NCBI GenBank assembly: GCA_013365365.1
Contig: JABVXU010000516.1
Span: 1-38,069 of the forward strand
DNA: 38,069 nt
DNA from: Cruorifilaria tuberocauda
Lineage: Eukaryota; Nematoda; Chromadorea; Rhabditida; Onchocercidae
Direction of reading: 5' to 3'
Notes under the pieces: model-generated
Seen by the model: the letters and a program-made list of their open reading frames with translations, nothing else
What the model was told of the DNA's origin: nothing
The model's database searches: none
In this document: positions 22,701 to 31,882 of the stretch, in pieces
Position numbering within the stretch: the first letter of the stretch is position 1
How the letters are laid out: the number at the start of each line of letters is the position of its first letter
Translations under genes and position numbers: made by a program

Positions 22701-24230
22701 TTCTTGGTATTTAATTAGAATGAATAAAATGTATTTCATATTTAATTAATTAATTAATTTCGGATTAGTTGCTGGTAGATTATGAAAAAACAAATATATT
22801 TTCTCAGAAAAAAAAGGAGAAACAACATTACTGTGATCGATTATTGTTTGAAGAAGAGAAATAATATAAATTTCAAAAGAAAAGAAAACAACAAAAATCA
22901 ATAAAAATTGAAGAAAAACAAAAGAAAAGGGAGAGTAAATAAACAACAAAATGGAGTGATTACCAAAAATCTTTCTATCTCTTAATCTCTTTCTAAAAAG
23001 TGAAATCTCAATCTTAGATAAAGTGAAACTTATATTTAAGTATCTATCATTTGAAATCATACAATAACTTCTCAGATATAAAAACATGAAAAATTGATTT
23101 GTGATTTATTTTTTAAATTAATTAAATTTAAATTAATTAGAAAAAAGAAAATAGCTACAATGAAAAAAAATGATAAACATACCATTAGCAAGTTCGGAAA
23201 CAATCTTTAGCCAACTTTCAATTTCACCTGGAAGTCGTGAAATTTCCTCATCAAATGCCAATGATGGAGTTTGAATTTTCCATGCTTCCTTGAAATAAGC
23301 ACTTTTTTCCGTGAAAAAATTTTTGATAGCATAAAGCGTAAAATAACAGTGACTGGAAACACTTTCCACAACCATTACTTCACCATTTGCTAATCTTGGT
23401 CGATTAATAGCTCGACGTTTATCATGATACATAAGAACCAAATGCTGATAACCCAGTGATGAGTGTGATTCCTGAACTGGTAAACGATTACGTGTGCTAC
23501 CTTCCTTTTCACTTTTTCTTCCCATTCCTCCACCTTTTTCAAATTCTTCTCGATATGCAATCAATTTATACATACTATCGGCCATTTGTCGATAGCTACC
23601 TTGTATTCGAGTAAGGAATGGATATGTTTGCCGATCGCCAAGATTTGATACCATTCCAGCAGTTGTAATTACCGGTATACCATGTCCAAAAGCAGCAGTA
23701 ATCTTTGATGTAGTAGCTAAACTATAGCTATCCGCAAATCCAAGAATCGCATCCAAACGATGTGAACAATAAGCTGTTACAACACCAAGTGTTGCAAAAC
23801 GTTCTGCTAAATTTGCATTTTCCGCAAATTTCGAATCATGATACGTGAAATTCAAGAAATCCGCACCTATCTTACCGGATCGAACTGCATCCATTACACT
23901 AATATCAATTACTGGTCGTGCTTTTGGCATTGTAATCCCGAAATTATCATTATTTGATTCACTTTCTGGTAATACAACGAGAACATTAAAGGGTAATTGA
24001 TGACCGTTTATTGTTGAACGACCAATTTTATCAGTAGCTATTGTCACTTGACCAAATGTTATTCGTATAAAATTACCAAATAATGTAATTGTTATAAGGA
24101 AGGAAATAGTAGCAAATTGCTTTTTCCTATGGAAATAATCAAAATGGGAGCGAAATGCGATGATCGCTATGATAACGATAACAGTTGCCATTAATGATAC
24201 TTGCAATGATAGGCCAAAATGATGTATCAT
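6291..24230 (-). CDS. gcy-28: Receptor-type guanylate cyclase, GCY-28-like, 23 exons, 1372 aa
   Basis: Exons, in transcript order: 24230-23183, 17315-17201, 16873-16672, 16169-16034, 15278-15190, 14916-14711, 14208-14025, 13058-13014, 12422-12372, 11691-11656, 10819-10691, 10446-10222, 10085-10014, 9821-9697, 9516-9372, 9160-8989, 8914-8759, 8571-8379, 8119-7954, 7790-7683, 7424-7184, 6787-6689 and 6466-6291 (TAG). The total is 4119 nt and all phases join. Domains: ANF-receptor ectodomain (about 80-560), TM (about 575-598), long juxtamembrane region (599-822), kinase-homology domain (about 823-1105), coiled-coil HNOBA segment (1110-1165), cyclase (about 1166-1372). It would convert GTP to cGMP at the plasma membrane. 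The ATG at 24230 follows an in-frame TAG 21 bases upstream. Extended similarity to natriuretic-peptide receptors and to what I recall of C. elegans GCY-28 supports the family strongly and the ortholog name moderately. The exon 7 donor (AAT/GTTCGA) and the exon 5 end are the least certain joins. Confidence 0.9.
7954..8119 (-). CDS. gcy-28: gcy exon 19: dimerisation coiled coil (HNOBA/linker)
   Basis: Residues 1110-1165. It contains [20 protein letters not shown] followed by [20 protein letters not shown], the strongly conserved signalling helix and linker of receptor guanylate cyclases. It couples the kinase-homology domain to the catalytic domain and holds the dimer. It has clean TTTAG and GTAAAT borders. 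Confidence 0.95.
8379..10085 (-). CDS. gcy-28: gcy exons 13-18: kinase-homology (pseudokinase) domain
   Basis: Exons 10085-10014, 9821-9697, 9516-9372, 9160-8989, 8914-8759 and 8571-8379. The order is [11 protein letters not shown], then GTIVAVK with the ATP-site Lys853, [35 protein letters not shown], the catalytic-loop equivalent [18 protein letters not shown] (Asp969), [22 protein letters not shown], and [12 protein letters not shown]. The catalytic Asp of HRD is absent, as in all receptor cyclases, so the domain should be an ATP-sensing regulator of the cyclase rather than an enzyme. In the loop, Lys951 stands where natriuretic-peptide receptors have Asn (HGNLKSSN). Confidence 0.93.
10222..10819 (-). 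CDS. gcy-28: gcy exons 11-12: extended Ser/Lys/Asn-rich juxtamembrane segment
   Basis: Exon 11 (10819-10691, 43 codons) contains [19 protein letters not shown]. Exon 12 (10446-10222, 75 codons) contains [20 protein letters not shown] and [14 protein letters not shown]. Both are phase 0/0 with good acceptors and donors (GTTTGC, GTATTT). The sequence is low in hydrophobic residues and probably disordered. It sits between the membrane and the kinase-homology domain, where natriuretic-peptide receptors have only about 50-60 residues. Confidence 0.85.
11059..11162. repeat. Imperfect (TTA/TTAT)n microsatellite in gcy intron 10
   Basis: Runs of ATT and TTATTATTATC type repeats with interruptions. 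This is simple AT-rich sequence with no coding potential. Confidence 0.8.
11656..11691 (-). CDS. gcy-28: gcy exon 10: 36-nt phase-0 microexon
   Basis: It encodes [12 protein letters not shown] between an AATTTTTAG acceptor and a GTTAGT donor. It is phase 0/0 and 12 codons long, with base composition clearly richer in G and C than the flanking intron. It is optional in principle, since exon 9 joins exon 11 in frame with or without it. Confidence 0.65.
11867..11911 (-). CDS. Possible extra 45-nt cassette exon of gcy
   Basis: Between an ATTTAAG acceptor and a GTAAGC donor lies an open 15-codon stretch, [15 protein letters not shown], phase 0/0. It would fit between exons 9 and 10 without frame loss. 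It has no family support, and its acceptor is of the same non-canonical AAG type as that of exon 9. I left it out of the main model. Confidence 0.25.
12372..12422 (-). CDS. gcy-28: gcy exon 9: 51-nt phase-0 microexon with a basic Ser motif
   Basis: It encodes [17 protein letters not shown] and ends at a strong GTAAGT donor. The acceptor that preserves frame is AATTTAAG/TTC. A competing TTCAG five bases further in would shift the frame and reach a stop in exon 11. The KRISS and RKR residues resemble basophilic (PKA/PKG-type) phosphosites, which is an inference. An intronic inverted repeat lies 24 bases upstream of the acceptor. Confidence 0.7.
12447..12476. repeat. 11-bp perfect inverted repeat next to the exon 9 acceptor
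   Basis: CTAAAAGCTTT at 12447-12457 and AAAGCTTTTAG at 12466-12476 are exact reverse complements with an 8-base loop. In the gcy transcript this hairpin would end 23 bases before the exon 9 acceptor dinucleotide. Confidence 0.85.
12533..12561. repeat. 12-bp perfect inverted repeat in gcy intron 8
   Basis: TCATGTAAATTC at 12533-12544 and GAATTTACATGA at 12550-12561 are exact reverse complements around a 5-base loop. It is the second hairpin upstream of microexon 9. Confidence 0.85.
12967..12991. repeat. (AGT)n microsatellite beside the exon 8 donor
   Basis: About eight AGT units, just inside the intron that follows microexon 8 on the - strand. Confidence 0.9.
13014..13058 (-). CDS. gcy-28: gcy exon 8: 45-nt phase-0 microexon
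   Basis: It encodes [15 protein letters not shown] between a TTTCTGCAG acceptor and a GTATGT donor, both strong. In phase 0 it is open; of the other two frames, one has a stop and one is open but joins neither neighbour. It adds an acidic 15-residue patch to the juxtamembrane region. An (AGT)n microsatellite begins about 22 bases past the donor in the intron. Because it is phase 0/0 and a multiple of three, it can be skipped without frame loss. Confidence 0.75.
14025..14208 (-). CDS. gcy-28: gcy exon 7: start of the cytoplasmic juxtamembrane region
   Basis: Residues 599-660. It opens with [20 protein letters not shown], the counterpart of the ELASELWRVRWEDV segment of natriuretic-peptide receptors, then becomes basic ([13 protein letters not shown]) and Ser-rich. 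I place the 3' end at 14025 because AAT/GTTCGA is the only GT that leaves phase 0, as the following exons require. A later GT would extend the frame to about 13979. The donor is weak and the end is the least certain border in the gene. Confidence 0.75.
14711..14916 (-). CDS. gcy-28: gcy exon 6: juxtamembrane Cys pair and transmembrane helix
   Basis: Residues 531-598. The segment [12 protein letters not shown] with a second Cys nearby (CPEG) matches the PPPDxPxCGF-type stalk of natriuretic-peptide receptors. It is followed by one strong helix, about residues 575-598 ([20 protein letters not shown]). The exon ends in phase 2 at a GTTAGT donor, and the next exon supplies RRYRLEAEL on the cytoplasmic side. 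Confidence 0.92.
14935..15187. repeat. Two-copy tandem duplication in gcy intron 5
   Basis: A unit of about 115 bases beginning GATTATATTT(T/A)TATTAATTTCCGG occurs at about 14935-15052 and again at 15074-15187, offset 139 bases. The copies share many blocks (ATTTCCGGTTA, ATATGT, AAATTTAAATT) with divergence. The second copy runs right up to the exon 5 donor. Confidence 0.8.
15190..17315 (-). CDS. gcy-28: gcy exons 2-5: rest of the ectodomain
   Basis: Exons 17315-17201, 16873-16672, 16169-16034 and 15278-15190 continue the receptor fold. Key stretches are [53 protein letters not shown] and [19 protein letters not shown]. The last is the conserved end of the ANF domain, in which natriuretic-peptide receptors have GDFSLWDMD. 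Exon 5 has two possible donors three bases apart (after 15190 or 15187), which would add or drop one Val. The intervening introns carry tandem repeats, described separately. Confidence 0.9.
16170..16560. repeat. Tandem repeat array built from the exon 4 acceptor region
   Basis: Blocks of the type TCTATAAAAATATATTT(T/C)AATATGATAAAT followed by AAATCGATATTC(T/C)ATTTC recur from about 16171, 16280, 16390 and 16527, roughly every 110-135 bases. The block begins at the polypyrimidine tract and acceptor of gcy exon 4, so the array appears to have grown from that exon-intron border. Confidence 0.75.
16484..16535 (-). pseudogene. Decayed partial copy of gcy exon 4 with its acceptor
   Basis: Within intron 3, the - strand reads TTTATAG/ATGAATAATTTTCATTAG, then a segment matching CTTTATGCGATAGC of exon 4. 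Compared with the true exon at 16116-16169 it has one inserted T, which brings an in-frame TAG, and a deletion of about 12 bases. It would act as a premature-stop exon if spliced in. Confidence 0.8.
17316..23182 (-). other. gcy intron 1, 5.9 kb, no convincing gene
   Basis: AT-rich intron bordered by GTATGT and TTTTTCAG. It holds many short A/T runs, TGATAA-type motifs (dense around 18031-18130), and a segment near its 3' end (17335-17393) that resembles 18315-18375. On the + strand, 19179-19588 holds coding-like but interrupted frames, reported as a finding. An 87-codon ORF at 19812-20075 is AT-driven and unconvincing. Confidence 0.7.
23183..24230 (-). CDS. gcy-28: gcy exon 1: N-terminus and most of the ligand-binding ectodomain
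   Basis: This exon encodes residues 1-349 plus the first base of codon 350, and ends at a GTATGT donor. It has two hydrophobic stretches, about residues 12-26 (rich in Val/Ile/Ala) and 41-58 (ending ITFG before GQVTIATDK). The second resembles a signal peptide. The rest matches the periplasmic-binding-like ANF-receptor fold, with [19 protein letters not shown] and a following [10 protein letters not shown] segment like those of natriuretic-peptide receptors. A Gly/Arg/Lys/Ser-rich insert ([15 protein letters not shown]) lies in the middle. Two hydrophobic segments before the ectodomain are unusual for a cleaved signal; see the candidate upstream exon at 35168-35247. Confidence 0.9.
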
Positions 24231-24690
24231 TTTTGAACATTCGATTAACTATCACGATAATAAAAATAATGATTATAATGATAGTTATGATGTTAATAGT
24301 GATGATAATCGAGGTAGCGTCTTTTAAGCTATTCATACAGCAGCGATAATAATAACTATTTTAGCCATATGATCAGGCAGCAATAATAACTGATAGCAGA
24401 TGATTAATGTAATTTTCATTAATTTCCAATTATTACCAAAGTTCTTTTTTTTTTTAGAAAACAATTATTGTTGTTTTAGGTTGGCGAAAATAGTAGCAAT
24501 AACAGAATGAATTTTTGTAGTAATGCAATGGTCAGTGATAATTTTTTGTAGGAATCCATCGAAGTTTGAGTAATGAGAGTGATAGTGATAGTGATAAATG
24601 CAGTTGTTAAACATAACAACAAAGTATGAATAATAGTAATGATAAAATAATAATAATAATAATAAACAACAACAACAATAGTATTGAAAT

Positions 24691-24762
24691 TTTTTTTCCT
24701 TTTTCTCCCTCTCCCCCTCTCTCTCTCTCTCTCTTTCTCTTTCTTTCTTTCTTTCTTTCTTC
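24691..24762. repeat. Polypyrimidine (CT/TTTC)n tract
   Basis: A nearly pure pyrimidine run of about 70 bases: T-run, CCCTCTCC, (CT)n, then (TTTC)n. On the gcy sense strand it is polypurine. It lies about 460 bases before the ATG at 24230. Such mirror-like tracts can form triplex DNA. Confidence 0.9.
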
Positions 24763-25489
24763 AATGTAGCAAATATGATACAAGAGCAGCCTGAAAATAA
24801 CTGATGAAGTAAATAAAAAATGCAAAAGAAATTTCATCAATTCCTCTTCTATCAAAAATACTGCACAAATCGAGAGTGTTTGACGAGAAAGAAAAAGAAA
24901 AAGAAAGTTAGAATGGAAGAAAAAAAAAGAAGTTCGAAAAATGCTCTTGCTACTGCCGGAAAATTGAGCTTAACATATTTTCATCGGTTACTTTGAAAGT
25001 TTAATTACTGTTACTTATAACTCTCACATTGCAACTTAACGACAGTTATTGATTTGTTACCATTTATTACAAAATGCTATCAGTTAGTATTGCTGATAAG
25101 AATACTGAAATAGTTATCGTTCATTTTCTTTCATAAATCAAATAAGAAAAGGAAAAAAAAAGGAGAATGCTTCATCAAAAATGAAATGAGCTTGCTTTAG
25201 CTAATGAGAATTGTTAATTTTTTTCGAGAAAAGATAACGAAAAAATGAGAGTGATTAGAAAAGAAGACAAAACTTTAAAAAATTAAACTTTCTTTCTATC
25301 AGTTGAGAGAGAAATTTTTGGAAATTAATGTGAAGTGACTTATACTCTACAACTTATTGAATTTAACATTTACTTGCAACAACCTAATGACTATTATCAT
25401 TATCATTCAGTGATAACAATAACGAGTAGCACAAAATGAAGAAATAAGTCATACGAGGAGCCAATATTTCTACCTGTTTTGGCATATCC

Positions 25490-25557
25490 ACCCACGCACA
25501 TACACACACATACATATACACATACATGCACACATGCACGACACACAGATACACACA
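25490..25557. repeat. CA-rich alternating purine-pyrimidine tract
   Basis: Interrupted (CA)n and (CATA)n sequence. It faces a TG-rich tract at 25618-25676 on the same strand, so the two can pair as an imperfect inverted repeat with a loop of about 60 bases. The 5' end CCCACGCACATACA recurs in the loop near 25570. Confidence 0.85.
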
Positions 25558-25617
25558 GTTTCTCTTTCACCCACGCACATACATTCATCAACAATGATTG
25601 CAAACAGCAAAAGCGCT

Positions 25618-25676
25618 GCATGTATGTATGTGCGTGTGTGCGTGCGTGTGTGCGTGTTTGCGTGTTTGTGTGTGCA
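25618..25676. repeat. TG-rich alternating purine-pyrimidine tract
   Basis: GCATGTATGTATGTGCGTGT continuing as GTGTGCGTGTTTGCG-type repeats. Partner of the CA-rich tract at 25490-25557. Shorter TGTA repeats continue at about 25758-25866. Confidence 0.85.
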
Positions 25677-26200
25677 TTGACAGCGTATGCTCAAAGTCTG
25701 TTTAATTCATTCATTTGCTGATTGCTTTCTTTGCTTTATTTTTCACCATGTTTACAGCCGTGTATGTGAATGTCTGTGTGTATGTATGCATTTTATTAGT
25801 TAATACGTGTATGTATGTATGTATGTATATGTATTAAGGTCATATTGCAAAGCATGTATGTATGTGATAATATCTATTTTGATAATAACAAGTAATGATA
25901 ATTAAATGATTTTATCATTAATTAATTATAATTAATATTTGAATACGTGAATGACATAAATGTTATACGTGAATTTTACACGTAAAAATTCAATTTATTC
26001 AATTGATAAAAATAAACGGAAACTGATGAGAAAGAGGAGGAGAAGTGATTTAGAATGGAAAAAAGAAAGGATTGAAATATGATGTTGAATTTAGTATCCG
26101 TCCAATCCTATCAGAGAGATACGGAATGAAAAGTTGGGCGGATAAAGTTGTCCTCTGCTGTATAATAAAGCAGAAAAAGAATATCACACATGTAAACACA

Positions 26201-26201
<1 letters not shown>

Positions 26202-26276
<75 letters not shown>

Positions 26277-26299
26277 CACACACACACACACGCACACAC
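26202..26299. repeat. (CA)n microsatellite, about 98 bp
   Basis: A dinucleotide run of about 49 units interrupted only by G at 26270 and 26292. It is very likely length-polymorphic. The apparent Cys/Val and Thr/His ORFs across it are artefacts. Confidence 0.97.
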
Positions 26300-27382
26300 C
26301 TAAAGCTGTCGCATTAGTCAATTCCTTACAGCGTATATAGCTTACAGCAGATATTTTATATATCCAAATTCAAATTACACCAATTCTATCCTATGGGAAA
26401 TGAAAGGACAAACTTTAACTTTAGCATTTAGGGATATTTAATAAGGAAGTGTCGGCGATATGATAATATATCTATCTCGCTTATAGCTTTCATTTCTTTT
26501 ATACTTCTAAATTAGCAATCCCTCTTATCTTTCCATTTTCCTTCAATTCCTTTAAATCATCCTTTTCAATATGTGAGAATATGGAAGGAAGCGTCAAGCA
26601 ATGAGGAATGAGAAGACGTGATAATTGAACATATTCATATAAGACTTTCTTGATATGCTATTTTCGATAATCTGATAACAAAATTCCTTATCAATATCAC
26701 TCTTTCACGATTAACCTTTAAACAATTAGTTCATCCTTAAATTCTATACTTAGGATAATGTATCATTTAAAGAAATTAAATTTTAAAGCGAACAGTTTAC
26801 TATAGATCATTTATCGATAGTTTAATGAGATGTATTCTAACAGTTAATATATTCCGTATTCAGCATTGATATGATCAACTAGAAATTTCTGTGCAAAATT
26901 TTGTCTATTCCATTTTGCTTGATTGAAATGAGAGAGAGAAAAAAAAGAGATATTAGATTTAAGCGAAATGTAAAAAAAAAGCGAAAGAAAGGGAAATATC
27001 TTATCAGTTATTATGATGTGAAAGATTCCGGACGTAGCATAAATACAAATAGCATATAGCTCACATCCCCGCACATTATCAACAACAATTTTATCAATGA
27101 CGAGAATATTTGATGGAAAATGATGAGAAAAAGATGTTTGAATTATTGTGTCTATTCGTTTTGTGATAATATCAAAATTATCAAAATGATAAATATCCCA
27201 TTTGTTTACTCTTTTAATGGTCAATTGGTCAGTACTTTCATTCTTCTCATTTGGAAAAAGTAAATTGACAGAGGATTGAATAACTGTACAGTTTGTTGTA
27301 CATTTGATAAACAGTAGAGAAATTAAGTTTGTTAAAAATTAACGAAGGCCACTGTTACTATTATGTTACATATTCTATTCAT

Positions 27383-27470
27383 GTGATTCACATTATACGT
27401 TCGTCTATCCGTACGTGATTCAGGTATGTATTTATCTATCCGTACGTGATTCACACATATGTTCAACTGT
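27383..27470. repeat. Tandem repeat of about 31 bp, near three copies
   Basis: GTGATTCA starts at 27383, 27415 and 27446, and TCTATCCGTACGTGATTCA occurs exactly at 27404-27422 and 27435-27453. The third unit is truncated and diverged. Confidence 0.85.
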
Positions 27471-29606
27471 ACATTATTCAAAATTTCTGTAAACAATTAA
27501 GGTAATGATTGCGTTAAAGTATAACTATCGATTATTTCATTATTATCAACGATCAACTCTTTCTTTTGTAAAATTAATAACGGTTTTCTGTATAATTCTT
27601 TAAGCTTTGTCTTCTTTTTCAATATTAGCTAAGAAATATAAGTTTTTTTTCGCAAATAAGAAGTGAAATGGGATGATATTGCCAAAATGATAATAATAAT
27701 AACTATTACATCAATATATAACTTTGATAGGTAAAGAAAGCTGAGAAAAATAATATTAATTGCTAATATTCATAGTTCCTAAAACTGCCTATCATAATAA
27801 TGATAGCGAATGATAATGATAAAGAGTAAAGGGAAAAAAGAAACTATCATCGATAATTAAGAATAGCAGTTAATAAGGGAAAGAAAAATTATAAGAATCA
27901 GTAATAACTGAAAAAGAGAAGTGAAAAATTGAAAATTTAAACAAAATTCATTTTCTTTGTTGCACTTAATAATCAGAAGGAAAAGATGCACAATTTGTGT
28001 TAAAAATCATTGAACGAACAACAATGTTAGCAATATATTTTGCTTACTGTGTGCAGAAAAAAAATTAAAAAGCATTTTACTTTCTTCCTTTCCTTTTTTT
28101 TTTCTTTCACTCTCAAAAGGAACAAAAAGCAAAATGAAAGAGAAAAAAATTTCTTTGATATTTTTAAAGCAATAAGTGCAAATAAGCAAAACTTGATTAT
28201 TTGTTGAGGTCACATTCAAAAGGTCATCATAGCTTTTTAAAAGTTAAGAAAAAGCTTTTTTTTTTGATGAACAGTTATGATATTTGTTGGGCATTTGAGC
28301 TTTGTCATAATGACAAATTATTTTTACTTTCTTTTTTTTTTTACTTTTTATGAAATTTCATTTTAAATTTAAACTGGAAATAAGAGAAAAGCAATTTTAC
28401 GTTTTTTTATTCACAGAAATCAGTTCTTTTCCTTTTTAATTATATTATAATTGATCTTATCATAATAGCAAAAATTTATTATTATTTAAAAGAAGGATTA
28501 TCTGCTCATTTCATAAATTCATCTCATTTTTATACTTGAATTCTAAATTTGCCATAGGGAAAAATATGGAAAAAGGGAAGGGAAGAAAGAAAGAAAGAAA
28601 AAGGTTAGCATTTAATCTATGCTGCATATCATTCTATCGCTATATAACAATTTATCATTTGGTATCAGTGGATTGATTTTCCGATATCTTACCCAATAGA
28701 ATTGACTTCTATTATTTGATTATTGATATTGCAATTATTTACTACATCTAACATAAAAGTTAATAATAGAAAACTAATTAAGTTATCACTGAATAATGAA
28801 TTGTAGCTAGCAAGTTCCTTAGCTCATCTACGCTGTCAAAATCAAGCAAATCAACCATAATTAATAACAATAAATATCTCGGAATCTTAAGAATGATATT
28901 CACAAATTAGCTAATATTTTTAAGAGTAAAGAAAAAAAAGAGAGAAAGAAACAAAGGTGTTAATAAAAATTAAAATATCAAATTTTGTAAAAATATTAAT
29001 TTAATTTGAAAAAAAGATTTCATCTAAGAAATAAGCTGTTTTGAATAATTTTATTCTTTTTTATTAAGAATTTTCAGCACTAATTTTTTTGACAAAAAGA
29101 TGAATGCCAAAATTCTTAATAAATTACTTTAAGTAATTCATTATGAAACCACCGACTCTCGACAAGCCTTAAGGGAATAACGAATTTGCTCTTAGTGAGA
29201 ATGCATCTTTAAATTTTCCTCCCTCAATACGAGCTTATTGGAAATAGGATAGAATATGCTAACAGAAATAGCTATGGGATACTGTAAGATTATAACCATT
29301 TTATCAAACGATTCAGCTTAAATGTCTATTTAACAGACAATTTTTGGTCTATATCTGATTAGCTAGTCGTTATTAGCTTGTTTTTCTATTTCCGGAATGG
29401 AGTCAATTAGTCTACTGGTAATAAATACTAAATAATTTAATTTTCTCTTTCCACTTTGAATTAGATTGTTTTTTATCAAGTTTCAAAAATAAGCTTATCA
29501 ATTTGTATGATGTACATTTAGAGATTTTAAATAACAATTTCTCAAAATTTTTATAAATTTTAATTTTATGGAAAAAAAACACAACTATAATTAATTGACT
29601 ACTATG

Positions 29607-29644
29607 AGCTAATTAATTAACTACTATTGGTTAATTAATTAGCT
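29607..29644. repeat. 14-bp perfect inverted repeat
   Basis: AGCTAATTAATTAA at 29607-29620 and TTAATTAATTAGCT at 29631-29644, with a 10-base loop. It is embedded in a short direct repeat of TTAATT(G/A)ACTACTAT starting at 29591. Confidence 0.9.
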
Positions 29645-29982
29645 ATAATACTAAAATTTCATTTGTATTTTTTTAAACAAAATTTAATTATCGGAGGAAA
29701 AAATGAAAAAATAAGCATCGTTTCGAAAATTTAAAAATTTAAGATAATTCGTCTATTACTTTACTTAATCAATAAATTTATCATATCATTATCGTTATTA
29801 TCATCTTCATTTTCATTTTTACTTTATTTTTAGAAATGATAAACAAAAATCAGATGAAACTTCGAAATGGGAAATGGATGAAAGTAATGCTAAATTCAGA
29901 AATAACACTCAAATAAATAGCCTCACTCAATTTAAAGTCTCTTCCATTATTTGCAGAAATTTCATTTACAAAAAAAAAAATT

Positions 29983-30036
29983 AGAGAGAGAAGGAAAGAG
30001 AAAAAGGGATAGAGGGAGAGAGAGAGAGAGAGAAAA
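29983..30036. repeat. GA-rich purine tract
   Basis: An almost pure purine run with (AG)n cores, flanked by A-runs. Confidence 0.85.
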
Positions 30037-30637
30037 AATAGAATGTATAATTTTACGCCAAATCATAACAAGAGATGCTTAAAATACGACGAGATTTCAG
30101 CATTCTATCACATCAGCTTGATATAATCAATTTCTAGTCAATTTCCAACTTCCTTCCAACTTCCGCATGGATGAATACTATGTGGATTTGATTTTCGGAT
30201 ACTGAATAATGGAGTAAAAAAAAAAGAACTGTATATTGAATGATGATAAATTTGAAGTTCACTTACTCGAGAAAGTTAATACTTTCATGTTGACCGGATA
30301 TTAAATGAAAATGTAAAATATTTTCTGATGAATACTTCTACGAATATCAGAAATGCTTGCTAACGAAATGATTATTGACTATTCATGAAAATAGAATTAG
30401 CTTATAAGCTTAATTATGTAACAAACAATAATTGTATGTGGAAAAGAATAGTTATTAGCATTGATTTTTCTCAAAGTAATTTATTTATTAACTTGAAAAA
30501 CTTAAAAAGGAATAGCGAAATTTTTATTTGAATCTCACCCGATACTAATCGATATTTACTAAATATTGATTGATAAATTCTGTCGAAAATTTCGAAGTAA
30601 CTTCATTAGACGAGAGTAGAATAGAATATAACTATCA

Positions 30638-30657
30638 ATATATATATATATATATAT
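30638..30657. repeat. (TA)n dinucleotide run
   Basis: About ten TA units. The flanking words TATCAATATATAT and GAGTTTATCAATATATAT repeat just downstream to about 30680. Confidence 0.9.
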
Positions 30658-31827
30658 GGAGTTTATCAATATATATGAAGTTTATTGTGCCATTATATCT
30701 ATAAAGTATTTATTAATTTAATGTTGAAGAAATTTTTTATTACAAATCTTCAGTGATAAGATATGTTTTGTTTATTTCAAAAATATAATCGATAAGTATT
30801 ATTAGATGATATATGATCTTTTTTTTAAGTGATAAGATATATTTTTGTTTATTCTTTAAAAAAAAAGCTGAAAAGTAATATTCAGTTAATTTAAAAGACT
30901 ACGCTATCACTGATTTACTATTCATCGATTTTATCAGTTGCATGTATATACTATTCTTTATTATCAATTTCATGTAAAAAATAAATTATTGTTTATCATA
31001 AATACTACTTATCAGTAATACCTCCCAACTCAAAAGGAATATATAGGAAGCAGTTTACTTAATTTTTTTTTTCAATCTAATCATCAGTTAACTATTTGCT
31101 ATCAATGGATTAGTTTCACCACTTTAATTCTTCTAAACTAATACCTTAAAATAATCAAACACTCATATTATTCTTCCGGAGCAGACAGTAAAAAAGTTAA
31201 ATCTGTTTTCTAAGTTTAATTAACTTCTCCCTATCAGACAATAAAACCTTCAATATGATTCGATTGTATTGTAACAAAATTTTAAATAAAAAAAAAAATT
31301 CACAACAAATCATCTTTAACAGTACTAATAAGCAAAATATGACTCAAAGGGTAATTACTATTTATTGCCAAATTTTTTTCTTACATAAATTTGATTTTTC
31401 CAGCAATAAAAATGATACACAAACTTGATCGACGATCTTTTTTCGGATAGATAAATTGTTTTTAATTAATATACTTGGCATTACTAATTTCAAAACAATT
31501 TAATAGATTTTTTTAAATGATGAATAAGTTGAAGATAACATAACAATTAATTAATTAAATTAATTAAATAAAATAACAATTGTTATTTTAATGAAAATAC
31601 TTATCGCTTAATTAAACTAATCACATTCGATTATCACTTTATCATTAAATTTCATAATGTTGCAGAAAAAAAAAATTTTTCAACAAACAATTTTACTGTC
31701 ACTAAAAACGAAAGACAATATTTGCATTGGAAATCTTAATCGAGAAAAGACTGATTAATGATCAAGAATGAATAATGAAAAGGAACACATCAAAAATGAC
31801 AAACAGATAAATATTAATCACGATGGA

Positions 31828-31882
31828 TGAGAAAGAAAGGGAGAGAGGGTAAAAGAAAGAAAGAGAGAGAGAGAGGGAGAGG
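31828..31882. repeat. GA-rich purine tract
   Basis: A purine run with AAAG and (GA)n units, like the tract near 30000. The ORF on the opposite strand (Leu/Ser-rich) is a shadow of it. Confidence 0.85.

Noticed and set aside
24139..24336. 65-codon Ile-rich ORF overlapping gcy exon 1
   Set aside because: It arises from ATT/ATC repeats in another frame, and the overlapping real exon explains the 3' part.
25403..26317. Several ORFs rich in Cys/Val or Thr/His
   Set aside because: They are translations of CA/TG microsatellites, not proteins.
26844..27224. 126-codon ORF on the - strand
   Set aside because: AT-driven residue content (Ile, Phe, Asn, Ser), no known motif, no splice context. An ORF of this length is plausible by chance in 38 kb of AT-rich DNA.
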